Assembly (NCBI GenBank): GCA_030144725.1
Contig: JASKMD010000010.1
Coordinates: 1,928,347-1,992,346 of the forward strand
From: Haematococcus lacustris
Taxonomy: Eukaryota > Chlorophyta > Chlorophyceae > Chlamydomonadales > Haematococcaceae
Reading direction: 5' to 3'
Length of the DNA: 64,000 nt
In this document: piece after piece, positions 1-10,908 of the stretch
Layout of the letters: every line of letters begins with the position of its first letter
Numbering within the stretch: position 1 is the first letter of the stretch
Notes under the pieces: model-generated
Databases searched by the model: none
What the model was told of the DNA's origin: nothing
The model's input: only the letters and a program-made list of their open reading frames with translations
Position numbers and translations under genes: made by a program

Positions 1-65
1 TGCCCAGCCCTGCTGCCCAGCCCTGCTGCCCAGCCCTGCTGCCCGGCCCTGCTGCCCAGCCCTGC
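1..65. repeat. 13-bp tandem repeat, five copies
   Basis: The 13-bp unit TGCCCAGCCCTGC runs five times with one A-to-G change in copy four, then merges into the pyrimidine tract that follows. The array may continue beyond the left edge of the window. No gene is seen. Confidence 0.9.
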
Positions 66-914
66 TGCCTCCCCTCCCCTCCCCTCCCCTCCCTCCCCTC
101 CCCTCCCCTCCCCTCCCCTCCCCTCCCCTCCCCTCCCCTCCCCTCCCCTCCCTCCCCTCCCCTCCCCTCCCCTCCCCTCCCTCCCCTCCCCTCCCCTCCC
201 CTCCCCTCCCCTCCCCTCCCTCCCCTCCCCTCCCCTCCCCTCCCCTCCCCTCCCCTCCCCTCCCCTCCCCTCCCCTCCCCTCCCCTCCCCTCCCCTCCCC
301 TCCCCTCCCCTCCCCTCCCCTCCCCTCCCCTCCCCTCCCCTCCCCTCCCCTCCCCTCCCCTCCCCTCCCCTCCCCTCCCCTCCCCTCCCCTCCCCTCCCC
401 TCCCCTCCCTCCCCTCCCCTCCCTCCCTCCCCTCCCCTCCCCTCCCCTCCCCTCCCCTCCCCTCCCCCCCCTCCCCCTCCCCTCCCCTCCCCTCCCTCCC
501 TCCCCTCCCTCCCCTCCCCTCCCCTCCCCTCCCCTCCCCTCCCCTCCCCTCCCCTCCCCTCCCCTCCCCTCCCCTCCCCTCCCCTCCCCTCCCCTCCCCT
601 CCCCTCCCCTCCCCTCCCCTCCCCTCCCTCCCCTCCCCTCCCCTCCCCTCCCCTCCCCTCCCCTCCCCTCCCCTCCCCTCCCCTCCCCTCCCCTCCCCTC
701 CCCTCCCCTCCCCTCCCCTCCCCCTCCCCTCCCCTCCCCTCCCCTCCCCTCCCCTCCCCTCCCCCCCCCCCCCCCCCCCCCCCCTCCCCTCCCCTCCCCT
801 CCCCTCCCCTCCCCTCCCCTCCCCTCCCCTCCCCTCCCCTCCCCTCCCCTCCCCTCCCCTCCCCTCCCCTCCCTCCCTCCCCTCCCCTCCCCTCCCCTCC
901 CCTCCCCTCCCCTC
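66..914. repeat. (CCCCT)n pentanucleotide satellite
   Basis: About 850 bp of nearly pure CCCCT units with scattered CCCT units and one run of about 26 C near 759-784. The - strand is (AGGGG)n and so has high G-quadruplex potential. It is not the TTTTAGGG telomere repeat known from Chlamydomonas. No coding sequence. Confidence 0.95.
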
Positions 915-1263
915 TCTCGCAGCCTCAGCCAACCTGCTTGTGACTGAGATGGTCACGAAGGCGCTTTCCCAAGCCCTGCAGCTTCCTGTGAAGGGTGATG
1001 CAGCTGGTAATCAAGTTGTGGCATCAAGCGGGCATTCTTTGGCAGTCATGCCCTCTCAGGTGCCTGGCAAGGCGCAGCTCGAGATGCAGCATTATTGAAC
1101 AACTTGGAGCAGAAACTAGGCTGCTAATAGCAGGCACGTACAGCATAGGCAGGTGAGTTTGTACAACTGACTTCAGTGGTTGCAAAATTACCTGCCCTGC
1201 TCTTATTCATTTACGTTGTATACACTGTAAGATAGACGGGATTTCAAGTTGTGTTAAGCCTGC
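915..1263. other. non-repetitive spacer, no gene seen
   Basis: About 350 bp of normal complexity between the pentanucleotide tract and the 60-bp minisatellite. I see no convincing ORF, RNA gene or transposon end here. Confidence 0.5.
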
Positions 1264-2250
1264 CCTGCCAAGTGTCCCCAGGCAGCACCACCCTACCCAC
1301 TAACTGCAGGGGTTCTGGCACCACTAGGAGCATGGCTGGCAGCAACACCACCCTACCCACAAGCTGTAGGGGTGCCGGCAACAACATGAGCATAGTAGGC
1401 AGCAACACCACCCTACCCACTAGCTGCAGGGGTGATGGCACCACCAGGAGCACAGCTGGCAGCAGCACCACCCTACCCACTAGCTGTAGGGGTGCTGGCA
1501 CCACCAGGAGCACAGCTGGCAGCAACACCACCCTACCCACTAGCTGTAAGGGTGCTGGCACCACCAGGAGCACAGCTGGCAACAGCACCACCCTACCCAC
1601 TAGCTGTAGGGGTGCTGACACCACCAGGAGCACAGCTGGCAGCAGCACCACCCTACCCACTAGCTGTAGGGGTGCTGGCACCACCAGGAGCACAGCTGGC
1701 AGCAACACCACCCTACCCACTAGCTGTAAGGGTGCTGGCACCACCAGGAGCACAGCTGGCAACAGCACCACCCTACCCACTAGCTGTAGGGGTGCTGACA
1801 CCACCAGGAGCACAGCTGGCAGCAGCACCACCCTACCCACTAGCTGTAGGGGTGCTGGCACCACCAGGAGCACAGCTGGCAGCAACACCACCCTACCCAC
1901 TAGCTGTAAGGGTGCTGGCACCACCAGGAGCACAGCTGGCAACAGCACCACCCTACCCACTAGCTGTAGGGGTGCTGACACCACCAGGAGCACAGCTGGC
2001 AGCAACACCACCCTACCCACAAGCTGTAGGGGTGCTGGCAACAACATGAGCATAGTAGGCAGCAACACCACCCTACCCACTAGCTGCAGGGGTGATGGCA
2101 CCACCAGGAGCACAGCTGGCAGCAGCACCACCCTACCCACTAGCTGTAGGGGTGCTGGCACCACCAGGAGCACAGCTGGCAGCAGCACCACCCTACACAC
2201 TAGCTGTAGGGGTGCTGGCAACAACAGGAGCATAGCAGGCAGCAGGATGG
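1264..2250. repeat. 60-bp minisatellite with 180-bp higher-order period
   Basis: About 16 units of exactly 60 bp, each with the core CACCACCCTACCCAC. Variant bases define three unit types, A, B and C, and ABC repeats three times in a row at 1441-1620, 1621-1800 and 1801-1980. A variant containing ACAACATGAGCATAGTAGGC occurs at both 1381 and 2041. Because 60 is divisible by three, three frames stay open on both strands (368 and 205 aa on +, 329 aa on -). Open frames are therefore no proof of coding here. A 20-residue repeat protein is possible, but no start context, splice site or homologous flank supports it. Confidence 0.9.
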
Positions 2251-3020
2251 AGCTGATGAGTAGGCATCTTGACCATATGACTTGTATGTATAAGTCCTAT
2301 CTGGAGGCTGCGCGTGTGCGCACGCTCTTCAGCATATCAATCTTAACATACTCATGAATAGATCTGCGTTGAGGCTGGGGCCTGGCAGTGACACGGGAAC
2401 AAGGCCTGGCAGGCACATTGCACATGGAACTCGAGTGTTCTTGCCCAGGGAGACTGGTGTTCTGTGCGCGGCAATGGCTAGCTCAAACGCAGCGACATCA
2501 GTGGACAGTGCGAGTTCTTTGGCCCGGACTGCGGGCTGCGGACCCTTGCGGACCACTGCGACCGAAACATAGCATCTTACATAGCAGTTTACATAGCTGG
2601 TGATGAACTGGCTTGTTTCCTCAAGCAGGTCTCATAGGCTCGGGTCACACCCTGCAAAGCTAACTTCAACGTGAGTTGCGACGCCCATAATGATCAGCGC
2701 AGCGCGCTGATAGCCGCTGCGCGAAGAACGGCCGTCGGTGCGTCGGGCGCAAACCTCCTCACTCCCCTCACACTGGCCGTCGCAAACCTCCAGTATAACT
2801 ACATGTATCTATAATTACATTTTATAGTACACAATTACATGTAATACTATTGGCATAATACATGTGATACTAATAGCGTGATTACATGTAGTAGTATGTA
2901 ATGATATGTCATCACACGCGTAACTTTGTAACTTTGTACTTCTGCATCACTGAACACGGCCTGCCACGCCCGGCACCAACTTGTAGAACATCGCACCAAT
3001 AGAGTTATTCCAAACCCTTA
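2251..3020. other. intergenic; left edge of unit 1
   Basis: No convincing gene. From about 2790 to 2960 the DNA becomes AT-rich with recurring ACATG and TACATG motifs. This stretch is homologous to 28600-28765, which leads into unit 3, so unit 1 starts near 2.8 kb. The short ORFs overlap on both strands and look like chance. Confidence 0.5.
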
Positions 3021-3029
3021 ATTGAACAC

Positions 3030-3330
3030 ACAACACCGCACCTTGCGGCTCGTCTTGCTGCCTGGCGAGGTTTTCTGCGCGCAATGCCAGGCCGGTCTCG
3101 CAGCAGCTTGTACCCTATGCCTAGTTACTCCTTGCCCTTGGCTGGCAGAGCTAGCAGGTCTGGCCACCAGCACAGATCCAGAGGGCGCCATCTGCTCTTC
3201 CCAATGCGCCCCATACTTCTTTCAGATCTTACATCCGCCCATACCTGTCCCAAGCCAACCCAGCTTCCTCTCAGCCCCAGCCCCAGCCCTGCCCCGCCAC
3301 TCCCGGCATGCCAGCCCCCAGTGCAAGCCT
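3030..3330 (-). pseudogene. TnpB/Fanzor-like gene, C-terminal remnant (unit 1)
   Basis: Read on the - strand, about 3190-3040 contains the degenerate tail also seen at 28.9 kb and 37.1 kb: a WRPL-like stretch, then ALPAKGKE, then GYKRLR. In better-preserved copies in this window (15.8-16.4, 47.1-47.6 and 58.9-59.4 kb) this tail belongs to a reading frame with a VDEFRTN motif and a DCNAALN motif, which fit RuvC-II and RuvC-III of TnpB/Fanzor nucleases. Here the catalytic part is deleted. Only a Pro/Ser-rich stretch and the tail remain, directly downstream of the five-exon gene. Assignment rests on family knowledge and the better copies. Confidence 0.45.
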
Positions 3331-3390
3331 AGCAAAGCCCTGCCTGAGGGATTGTAATGGTCTGTGCCATGAGTCCAGCAAACGCCATGA

Positions 3391-6300
3391 TCAAAGCGCT
3401 GGGAGGCACAACCCCATCAGCTCTGGTGGGCCTCTGCCCCTATCCAGGGTCAGCCGCCCAGGCTGCCAGCCCAGAGGTGCAGGTGCGACCAGGTGTGGCA
3501 GCTGCAGCTTGTTGGCCGCACCCTGCAGCACACTTGCCAAGCTGGCCTCAGCCGGGGTGCCTGCTGCCAGAGCCTGCCAGCTCCACACCTGCTCTGGCTC
3601 CATGCGGGCCAGCGTGTCATGAATGGCTGACGCTTGCTCCATGACCTTAACCTCAGCTGCTGGTAGGGAAGGGGCGACTGCCAGCCAGGTGTCCAAGGGC
3701 AGTGCCACTGTCAGCACCAGGGTCAAGCAAGCCAGCAGCCGCTCAGCCTCTGGCGACATGCCGGGGGGAGCCTGCTGTTGACCCGGAAACAGGAAACTAT
3801 GGCTGTCGGCAAGCGCCCGACACCCCTCCATCCTTTTGTTCTCCAGCGACCCCTTCAAGCCAGGGGTGGTGATGCAGAGGAGATGGCACACTCTATCCAG
3901 CAGCCTGGTGCACCAGCCCTCCACCAGGCTGTTGCCGCAGGGCAGCCAAGAGGCAGGCTTGGCAGCCAAGCCAGCAGGGCCCACCGCGGCAGGCTCTGCC
4001 AGGACCTCAATGACACGCCCAAACAAGTCCAACGACGTCCCACAAGAAGCAAATAAAGAAAATGTATTTGTACCTCTTTCCTCGGTGACCCTTGTTTCAA
4101 GCATGCGCCAATGCTGCTGCGTCATCTGCAAGGGGCACAACACAAGCACAGCACAGAATGAACAACCCAAGAAAAGCATAGACCTGGCAGTTGACCGGCT
4201 CAGCATAGAGCAAGCAAGTAGGAAGCAAGCAAACAAGGGCACAAAGGGAGAAAGCAAACAAGGGCAGGCACACAGCAGTGGACCCTACCCTCCAGTTGGT
4301 CCAAGGCAGGATGGCAGGGCTGCCCAGGCAGGTGTGTGCACTTCTCTCCTGGAATCTCATGGACACCCTGCCACCTAACCACTCCCAGTTTGCCCCAAGC
4401 CATTCCTGTCACTGCCGCCTTGGCTCCACACCCGCCTGCTCACCTGCAGCATGCCCTCCATGCCCCACACCAGGTCCAAAGCCAGGGGCGCCAACTGCTG
4501 GGCTGAGGGCGGCTGGTGTAGCTCACTCTGCATGTCATTTGCAACTCCGCATTGGTCGTTGCTTCTTATGCCCAACAGCTGATCATCTCGGTCAGCCGGC
4601 GTGAGCAGAAGGATCCATACATGACACACACGGGTGACCATGCGGGAGATATTATCCTCCAGCTCCGGCGTGCGCGGGATGCCCGACAGCGAGCGCGGCT
4701 CTGACCCATGGTTGGGCGCCCAGTCCAGCAGCAGCGCCAGGGTTGTGTACGCGTGCACTCCAGCCGCGGCAGAGCGGGCCATCACCCGGAGCATAGCTGG
4801 CCAACACCTCTGATCAGGCCAGACCTCCATCATCAGTCCCAAAACGTCGTAGAGTGGGAAGTAGAAGTCCAGGATGTAGGCAGGGAAATAGCCAGGGCAT
4901 GTGAATGATCTGGTTGTCACACCAAGCCGGAATGCAGCAATGCAGGCTTGAAACACCACCAGGCTGCGCGGCAGAACGCTGAGGATGACACTTTGGAGTG
5001 ATGAAGTACTTGCACTTGGGGAGGGAGGTGAGGGGCCCAAGGTGGTGACTGCACCAGGGTGGCTTGGGGCTGACACTGCCTCTAGAAGGCGCACGATGTA
5101 GCGGGCGCAGTGCATTTCTCGCAATAGAGCACACACCGTCGTTGATGCTAGGCTTGTAATGTCTTGTTTCGACGTGCTCCACGCTTCTGGTCCTGCGTAC
5201 ATGATGCATGCATATGCCAGGGATAAATGGCCCAGAGCTTGCAAGCAGGCCGACCATGTGCCACACACATGTCATTCGAGTGGGTGGTGGAGACAGATGG
5301 TGTCTTGGTCTGAGTGCACATCACACGCCCCCTACCCCTCCCTTCTGCCCTACGCCCAGCAGGCCCCTGTTGTGCCTTGCGTTGGCAAGGGCCTAGCCGC
5401 AAAGTGGAAGTGATCCAGCATCGCCAATTGTGGTGGGAACCGACCTTAAGCCACCCAGGGTGGGGTGTAGCAATGGGCCAGATAGTGAATGACAAGCACG
5501 CAGGGTGGGAGCCAAGCAGGGACCAAGCGCAACAAGCTAGTGGCCTGAGCAACGCCTAGTGGCCACACCACCCAGCAGTGTACAGCCGGTGTGCAGCCCC
5601 ACCTCCAGCACCTGACATCAGCCAGCAAACAGGCTGGAGGCTGAGCAGCAGGCAGGCGCTGCAGCGGTGGTGTAGCAGGGTCAGGGTGCTAAGGGTGAGG
5701 GCGGATGGTGCGTGGTGAGGGTCAGGGTGCTAAGGGTGAGGGCGGAGGGCGGTGGTAGCCAGGTGGCAGCTGGGGTGTGGTGGAGGTGTGGGTGGTGGCT
5801 GCAGGGTCAGGGTGCTAAGGGTGAGGGCGGATGGTGAGTGACTGCAAGGCTGCTGTGGCAGCTTCAAGTTGGTGGCATCGACAACCCCCCACGAGAGTGC
5901 ATGGAGCAGCTACAAGTTTGTTCACGACACCCGTCGCAAGCGGCTGACAGCCAGCAAAGCAGAGATGCTCACGCAAACGTACTAAAGCTCCCGCTTGTTG
6001 ATGCGTGCTGTAAAGGGTGCAGCGAGCAAAGCACAGGCAGTCAATGAAGATGCCCTCGAGGTTGTAGTGGAAGCTGATCTGGCTAAGGAAGCATAATAGA
6101 CATGACCGTGCCATTTGCGGCATTCGTGGCGTGAGAGCCAAGAATAACATTGTAGAAGGTTCTCAACTCGTGATCTACCGCAGAACGAGGATACACATGT
6201 AAAAGAAGTATTGATTAAACAATCAAAGTGGGCTATCATTTTTGGTGATACTGCACAGGTAACATGTTAATTGCTCAATAGTGTGGTTGTGCTGTACTAC

Positions 6301-8137
6301 AAGCAACCTGTGTGTTTGCTCTAGAAGACGGGACAGCTGTCACAGCTAGACATTTGAGCATGTCATTGCTAATTTATGCCGCTATGCCGTCAGCCTGGTT
6401 TCATGCCGATGTCCCTCTCCCCACCTCTAAGTGTAGCCAGATAACACCGCCCCTGCTGCCGCCTAAGCAGTACACGCAAGGTGTGGTCACTCTTTGTTAC
6501 TCCTTGCCATCATGGTTTGTGGAATCCAATGTGGAGGAGCACGAGCAGTGAGCTGTTGTGCCTTTTTTCCTGCTGGCTGAGTGAGGCAATGCCAAACACC
6601 ACATGCATCAGCATGTGCATGGCATGTGTCCACCTACCTTCAGCCCGGCATGTGATGCCCAGCTCCTCCTCCTGCCGCCCCAGCACTGCACACAGCGCCT
6701 GGGCCAAGTGGGCATAGGTGTTCACAGCTGCTGGATCCGCTGGATTAGCAGTGCTGCAACCTTGAAGATGGCGCCCTGAGCTGCTCCCTTTCTCCCTGCC
6801 CCTGCCCCTGGCCCGACCTCTGGTGCTGCTGCATCTGCCACTGTTACGGCCCAGGCCTGAACTGTCCTCTGCAGTGCTGCTGTCCATGGGGCTGGGCTTA
6901 CGGGGCAGAGCCCCAGGCCAGCCTGTCACCACCGGGCTGCTGGACAGCAGGCGAGCCAGCTGGTCAGGGCAGGAGGTGGTGACCTTGTCTCGCAGCCGAG
7001 CAACCACATCCTGGCCAAAACGGGTGATGTCTCCATACACAAAGAAATTGACCAGCGGTCCCAGGTGCAGCATGCAGCGCACAAACTGCACACGCTGGGC
7101 CTGTGCTTCAGGGTGGCCTGCTGCCCGCATCACCGTCACTGACGTGCTCAGCCCCAACAGCAGCCCGGGTAGGGTGGTGTGCAGCCGGGCAAGGCAAAGA
7201 TCCTTGGTCGGGCGCTGCTCCACAGAATGTTCGGCCAGGCTCAAGGTCAGGCGCAGACTGAGCAGCAGGCAGGCGCTGCAGCGGTGGTAGCCAGGAGGCA
7301 GCTGGGTTGTATTGGAAGTGTTGGTGTTGGCTGCAGGGTCAGGGTGCTGAGGGTGAGGGCGGATGGGGAGTGACTGCAAGGCTGCCAGCACCAGCAGCAT
7401 GGCGCGGTGCATGCTGTCCCACACACGCAGCAGAGGGTCACCCTGCATGGGCAGTACACCAGGCACAGCTGCAGGGAGGTGAGGAGAGCAAGAGGAGGTA
7501 ATCCCGGGCCAGTTGTCTAGCTCCAGCCAAAGCATGGGTAAGTGCTGGGAAGAACTGTTACGGGCATCATGGTGCTACTTTGTACATTTTGGGCCCTGGC
7601 TGCTGATTGTCCAGCTCACCTTCAGGCTGTTGTCATGGTCCTGCTCCAGGGCACTGACAAAGGACAGCAGCTGACTACCTGGCACTGACCACTGGCTTTG
7701 ACTGAGCTGCTTAGCCAGGGCTGCACTGGGAGGAGGCAGCTTCAGCGCATGTGACCCTGGCCAGGATAAGAGGTGGCAAAGCTGGGCTGCTCTGATGTCA
7801 TGGAGGGCCAGCACCACGTCCAGCACCTCCTGGTCTGTCAGCAGCAGTGTGCACAGCTCCCCAGCTGATATGCTGCCAAGGGCTGAGGGTGCGGGTGAAG
7901 CAGCAGCTGAAGCCGCTTTGTGGGCAGCAGGGGCAGAGGAAGAAGGCTGGGCACCCGTGGCTTGCTCGATGCCTCGATGCAGCAGGTGGCATGCTGCTTC
8001 CAGGCGTTGCACGTACGCGCCTGCACGCGATCGCAGCTGTCATTAGTGGCGCCGTGTGAAAATCAAGAGAGCAACGCACCAGGCTGTTGCTCTACAGTGA
8101 AGGCTGGACCCACGAGCCGCAGCACCGCTTCACGCAT
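3391..8137 (-). CDS. unknown five-exon protein, 915 aa (family copy 1)
   Basis: Exons on the - strand: 8137-8080, 8020-7620, 7442-6638, 5192-4444 and 4125-3391, total 2748 nt. All introns are GT-AG, with donors GTGCGT, GTGAGC, GTAGGT and GTGAGC and acceptors ending CAG. Phases run 1, 0, 1, 0 and join without a stop. The start is ATG 8137 (MREAVLRL), with an in-frame stop 15 nt upstream. Exon 2 is helical and ends in DHDNSLK. Exon 3 carries the conserved PPGYHRCSACLL, then an Arg/Gly/Ser-rich linker at about residues 340-385. Exon 4 opens with GPEAW. Exon 5 opens with MTQQHW and holds a hydrophobic segment near residues 800-817. I recognise no domain. The product looks mostly alpha-helical, without signal peptide. 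The same gene recurs five more times in the window. Function and location are unknown. Confidence 0.75.
5193..6637. other. intron 3 of copy 1: relics, no independent gene
   Basis: The long third intron holds modules found in intron 3 of every unit. At 5500-5640 is a shared module whose + strand includes GTGGCCACACCACCCAGCAG. At 5650-5840 is a relic of exon 3, locally amplified so that a 28-31 bp motif (GGGTCAGGGTGCTAAGGGTG) occurs three times, near 5677, 5720 and 5803. At 5840-6050 is a + strand segment related to the conserved ORF described at 62959-63255. 6060-6600 shows only AT-richer sequence similar to units 2, 3 and 5. Confidence 0.6.
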
Positions 8138-8300
8138 TGAAGAGGATTCTTACAATAGCGGTAAACTGTCATCAACCTGTATTTAAAAAACTACCTGTAT
8201 TAACAACAGCCTCGAATACCGACAATAGCAGTACCACCAGCTCTTGTGCGTCACTATTGACCGTAGACCACAGCAACTATAAGCACAAGGCGGCTTGCAG
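8138..8300. promoter_or_regulatory. candidate shared 5' region between divergent genes
   Basis: Only about 160 bp separate the start codon of the five-exon gene (-) from the first recognisable exon of the GLYAT-like gene (+). The same head-to-head layout recurs near 22238, 33714 and 43513. A bidirectional promoter is the simplest reading, but I see no clear TATA box. The true 5' end of the + gene is not visible, so its leader could begin elsewhere. Confidence 0.3.
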
Positions 8301-10908
8301 TAATGCCCATGTGGTGGTATTGCGATACAACGGTTGGGGCGACTCGAGCTACTTTATCTTTGTGGCTTCTGCCGACCTCACCGCACCAGCAGCAGCGCAG
8401 CAGGACAGCCTTCTACAGGGTCATCCAGCCTTCCCCACCTCCAGCCCCAGGCAGCAACAGGCTGCACAAGTAATCAGGGACCAGCCTGGACCCAGAAGCA
8501 GAACTCCTAACGACCCTGACAAACTCCATCACCTGCTCATTGGCCAGGTGGGGGGCAGCATGGATGCCAGCTGCATGGCTGAGGTCACAGGCACCTTGGG
8601 AGTGAAGGCCGCAAGCAGCAGCAGTAGCGCATGGCGCACTGCGGCAGCGGCAGTAGGGGAGCTCCTTGAGCAGCAGGCTGGCCCTCTCAACATCGCTGCT
8701 GTGCCAGCCGCTGCTGCTGAGGCGCTGCAAGAAGTGATGACAGGGAAGGGGTACCTGGTTCAGTACAACGAGCCATGCACCAGGTGAGCACTGCATGCAT
8801 GGAAGAGGCTGCATGCATGCTAGGCTTGGAGCCCCTGGATAGCATGGTGCAAGCACGGCATGAGCAACACAGGGCACACACAAGAGACAGCAAGTAGGTG
8901 TGGGTAGCACCGGGATACCAGTGACACCAAGCTGCAGGTGTACCTACCTCCACCACCTTCCATCCAGTGCTGTTGTGCCACATTACCTGTGGTAGGGAGT
9001 CCTTTAGCACCTGGCAATGATGAAGCTCAGATGAGATTGACCTCTTGCTGCCGCTGCTGCTGCTGCTGCCGCTACTGCTGCTGCTGCTGCTGCTGCCACT
9101 GCTGCCGCTGCTGCCACTGCTGCTGCTGCTGCTGCTGCTGCTGCCACTGCTGCCGCTGCTCAGATTTGAGCGCCAGGGACGTGTGCCTGAGGCTGCGGTA
9201 CAGCGTGCTTGGAGCAAGGCGCAGCAGCTGAAGGCAAGCAGGGGATGAAAACATGCCGATTGCTCATGACCACTATCAGCAGCTACATGGGTTGCTGTGT
9301 AGGGGTGGTGCTAGTGCAGGCTCCGTGAGTGATGAGTGAGGGTGATGTCTGCGCAGGTGCCAATGAGGGAGAAGCAGCAGGGGTCCAGGCCAGCCAAGGC
9401 AGCCCAGCAAGGTCCAGGCTGCACGGCTGAGGAGGCAGTACACATTCAGCTGGACAGCCTGCAGTAGGAAGATGCGGCCCTGGTCAACCAGCATTGGTGG
9501 GTGCTGGTGACTGGCAGCAGCCTGCTCCTCCCCCTCCACTGTGGGGAGGTCTCTACAGCAGTCTCTACAGCAGAAGGTCCTGCTGGGCAATGGCCACGGC
9601 CGCCTGCAGGTTGACCAACTAGTGTGAGGTGGCAACTAGTGTGAGGTGGCAACTAGTGTGGCGTTTGTGCTTTCTCCCAGCTTTGTATGTATTAGCGTCA
9701 GTGCTGAGGAGCACAGGTCCTGCTTTACAGTAACTGCAAGGACACTAGCTTAAGAGGGACAGGTTACACTGAGTTATTTTTGCTGTACCACTAGTTATTC
9801 TAGTTACGCTAAGTCTGCTTTACCACAACCATGCACGACTCCACCGCTCACAGACATGTAATGGGCTAGTTGACTTTCCCAAACTGCCGCACACAATAGT
9901 TAGCACATCGTCATGCTGAGTTCGTGTTTGTGGGCATGGCAGGCATGCAGTCACAAGGCATGCTTGCATGGGCGTGCTTGCGCTCGCGGTGTCAAGTGTG
10001 ATTGTTTGAACATGTCAGGTTTGAGTGGACATCCACCATCACCACCATCTGATGACGTATGCAAGACACTGCTGCTGAAGGGCCAGTGTGAGGCTGTGCC
10101 TGCCACCTCACCTCACGCCGTGCCTTGATCACCTTCACAGCAGCTCCCAGCAACACCTCCCTCATCTGCCGTGCCTCCACCTCCTTGCAGGACATACAGC
10201 AGCGCTGGCAGCCTGGGCCTGGTGCAGCAGATGATCGCCAGCTACCCCAGCAGCTGCATACGCCTGCCAGCTGCCACCCTGACCCTCCAGCCCGGTGCTG
10301 AGCCTGAGGCTCCTCCACTGGACCCTCGCTCAACATGCAGGGACACCTACAGCAGCAGCTGCACCCAGCTCACGGAGGACATGCAGCCACCTTCACTCAG
10401 TGGCACCTAGGCTAGCACCCTTGTCAGACCACCAAGGAAGGAACAGGTCCATGATGCCCAGGTCAGCCCAGCTGCTGCACAGCGGCAACGACCATGTAAT
10501 GGTACTGATGAGGGGGACAAGGAGGCAGAGGACGAAGAGGGAGCGCAAGAGGAGGAGGCGGAGCAGGAGAAGGAGAGGAAAGAGGGGGAGAAGAAGGGCT
10601 GCCCGTTAGTGGCCGTTTGCAGTAGTAGGGAGCCCGGGCAGCCAGTGGCATGGGCCCTCCAATACAATGACGGATCTCTAGGCATGGCGCACTGCCTGCC
10701 CGCCTTCAGGCGCCATGGCCTCATGAGCTTGTGCATGGCTGACCTAGTGGACAAGGTGTTGCAGGCTGGGCAGCTGCAGGACTGCGTGTTTGGCTACGTG
10801 GTGGATGGCAATGCTGCGTCAGAGGCCATGATGCGATCCCTAGGCTTCAGATGCACGGGCCGGGTGCACTGGCTACGCTTCTGCAAACCACCACCACCAC
10901 CACCATGA
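8301..10908 (+). pseudogene. glycine N-acyltransferase-like (GNAT) gene, copy 1, two TAG stops
   Basis: Exons: from about 8301 (after CTTGCAG) to 8783, 9164-9233, 9357-9496 and 10191-10908. Phases are consistent throughout. The exon 1 donor is GTGAGC, the exon 2 donor is GCAAGC (a GC-AG intron), and the exon 3 donor is GTGGGT. The product matches GLYAT-type acyltransferases in order: EDAALVNQHW before the third splice, then SYPSSCIRLP, an acidic Glu-rich insertion, PVAWALQYNDGSLGM, RRHGLMSLCM (acyl-CoA binding region) and NAASEAMMRSLGF. Family members acylate glycine or other amines with acyl-CoA. In-frame TAG codons at 9465-9467 and 10408-10410 stand where sister copies have CAG or other sense codons. 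Unless read through, this copy is broken. No upstream ATG was found, so a 5' exon may be missing. Confidence 0.7.
9043..9163. repeat. (CTG/CCG)n tract before GLYAT-like exon 2
   Basis: About 120 bp of CTGCTGC and CTGCCGC triplets ending CTGCTCAG directly at the exon 2 acceptor. It is shorter at 24663-24727 and 34626-34658, so its length varies between copies. It appears to serve as the pyrimidine-rich tract of the splice acceptor. Confidence 0.75.

Noticed and set aside
66..914. Telomere
   Set aside because: CCCCT is not the telomere repeat known in this algal group, and ordinary sequence lies on both sides.
1264..2250. Possible CRISPR array
   Set aside because: The repeats are contiguous without unique spacers, and the DNA is eukaryotic.
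1244..2357. Long open frames on both strands across the 60-bp minisatellite
   Set aside because: The repeat length is a multiple of three and lacks stops in several frames, so open frames are expected. No splice sites or conserved flank support a gene.
7247..7459. Cys/Trp-rich - strand ORFs such as the frame MYCPCRVTLCC
   Set aside because: Shadow of exon 3 in another frame. The retained frame has consistent splice phases and in-phase indels in all copies.
8137..8300. Start of the GLYAT-like protein at the TTG near 8137
   Set aside because: Not an ATG, it overlaps exon 1 of the opposite gene, and the upstream residues are poorly conserved in units 2-4. An acceptor at 8300 or a missing 5' exon is more likely.
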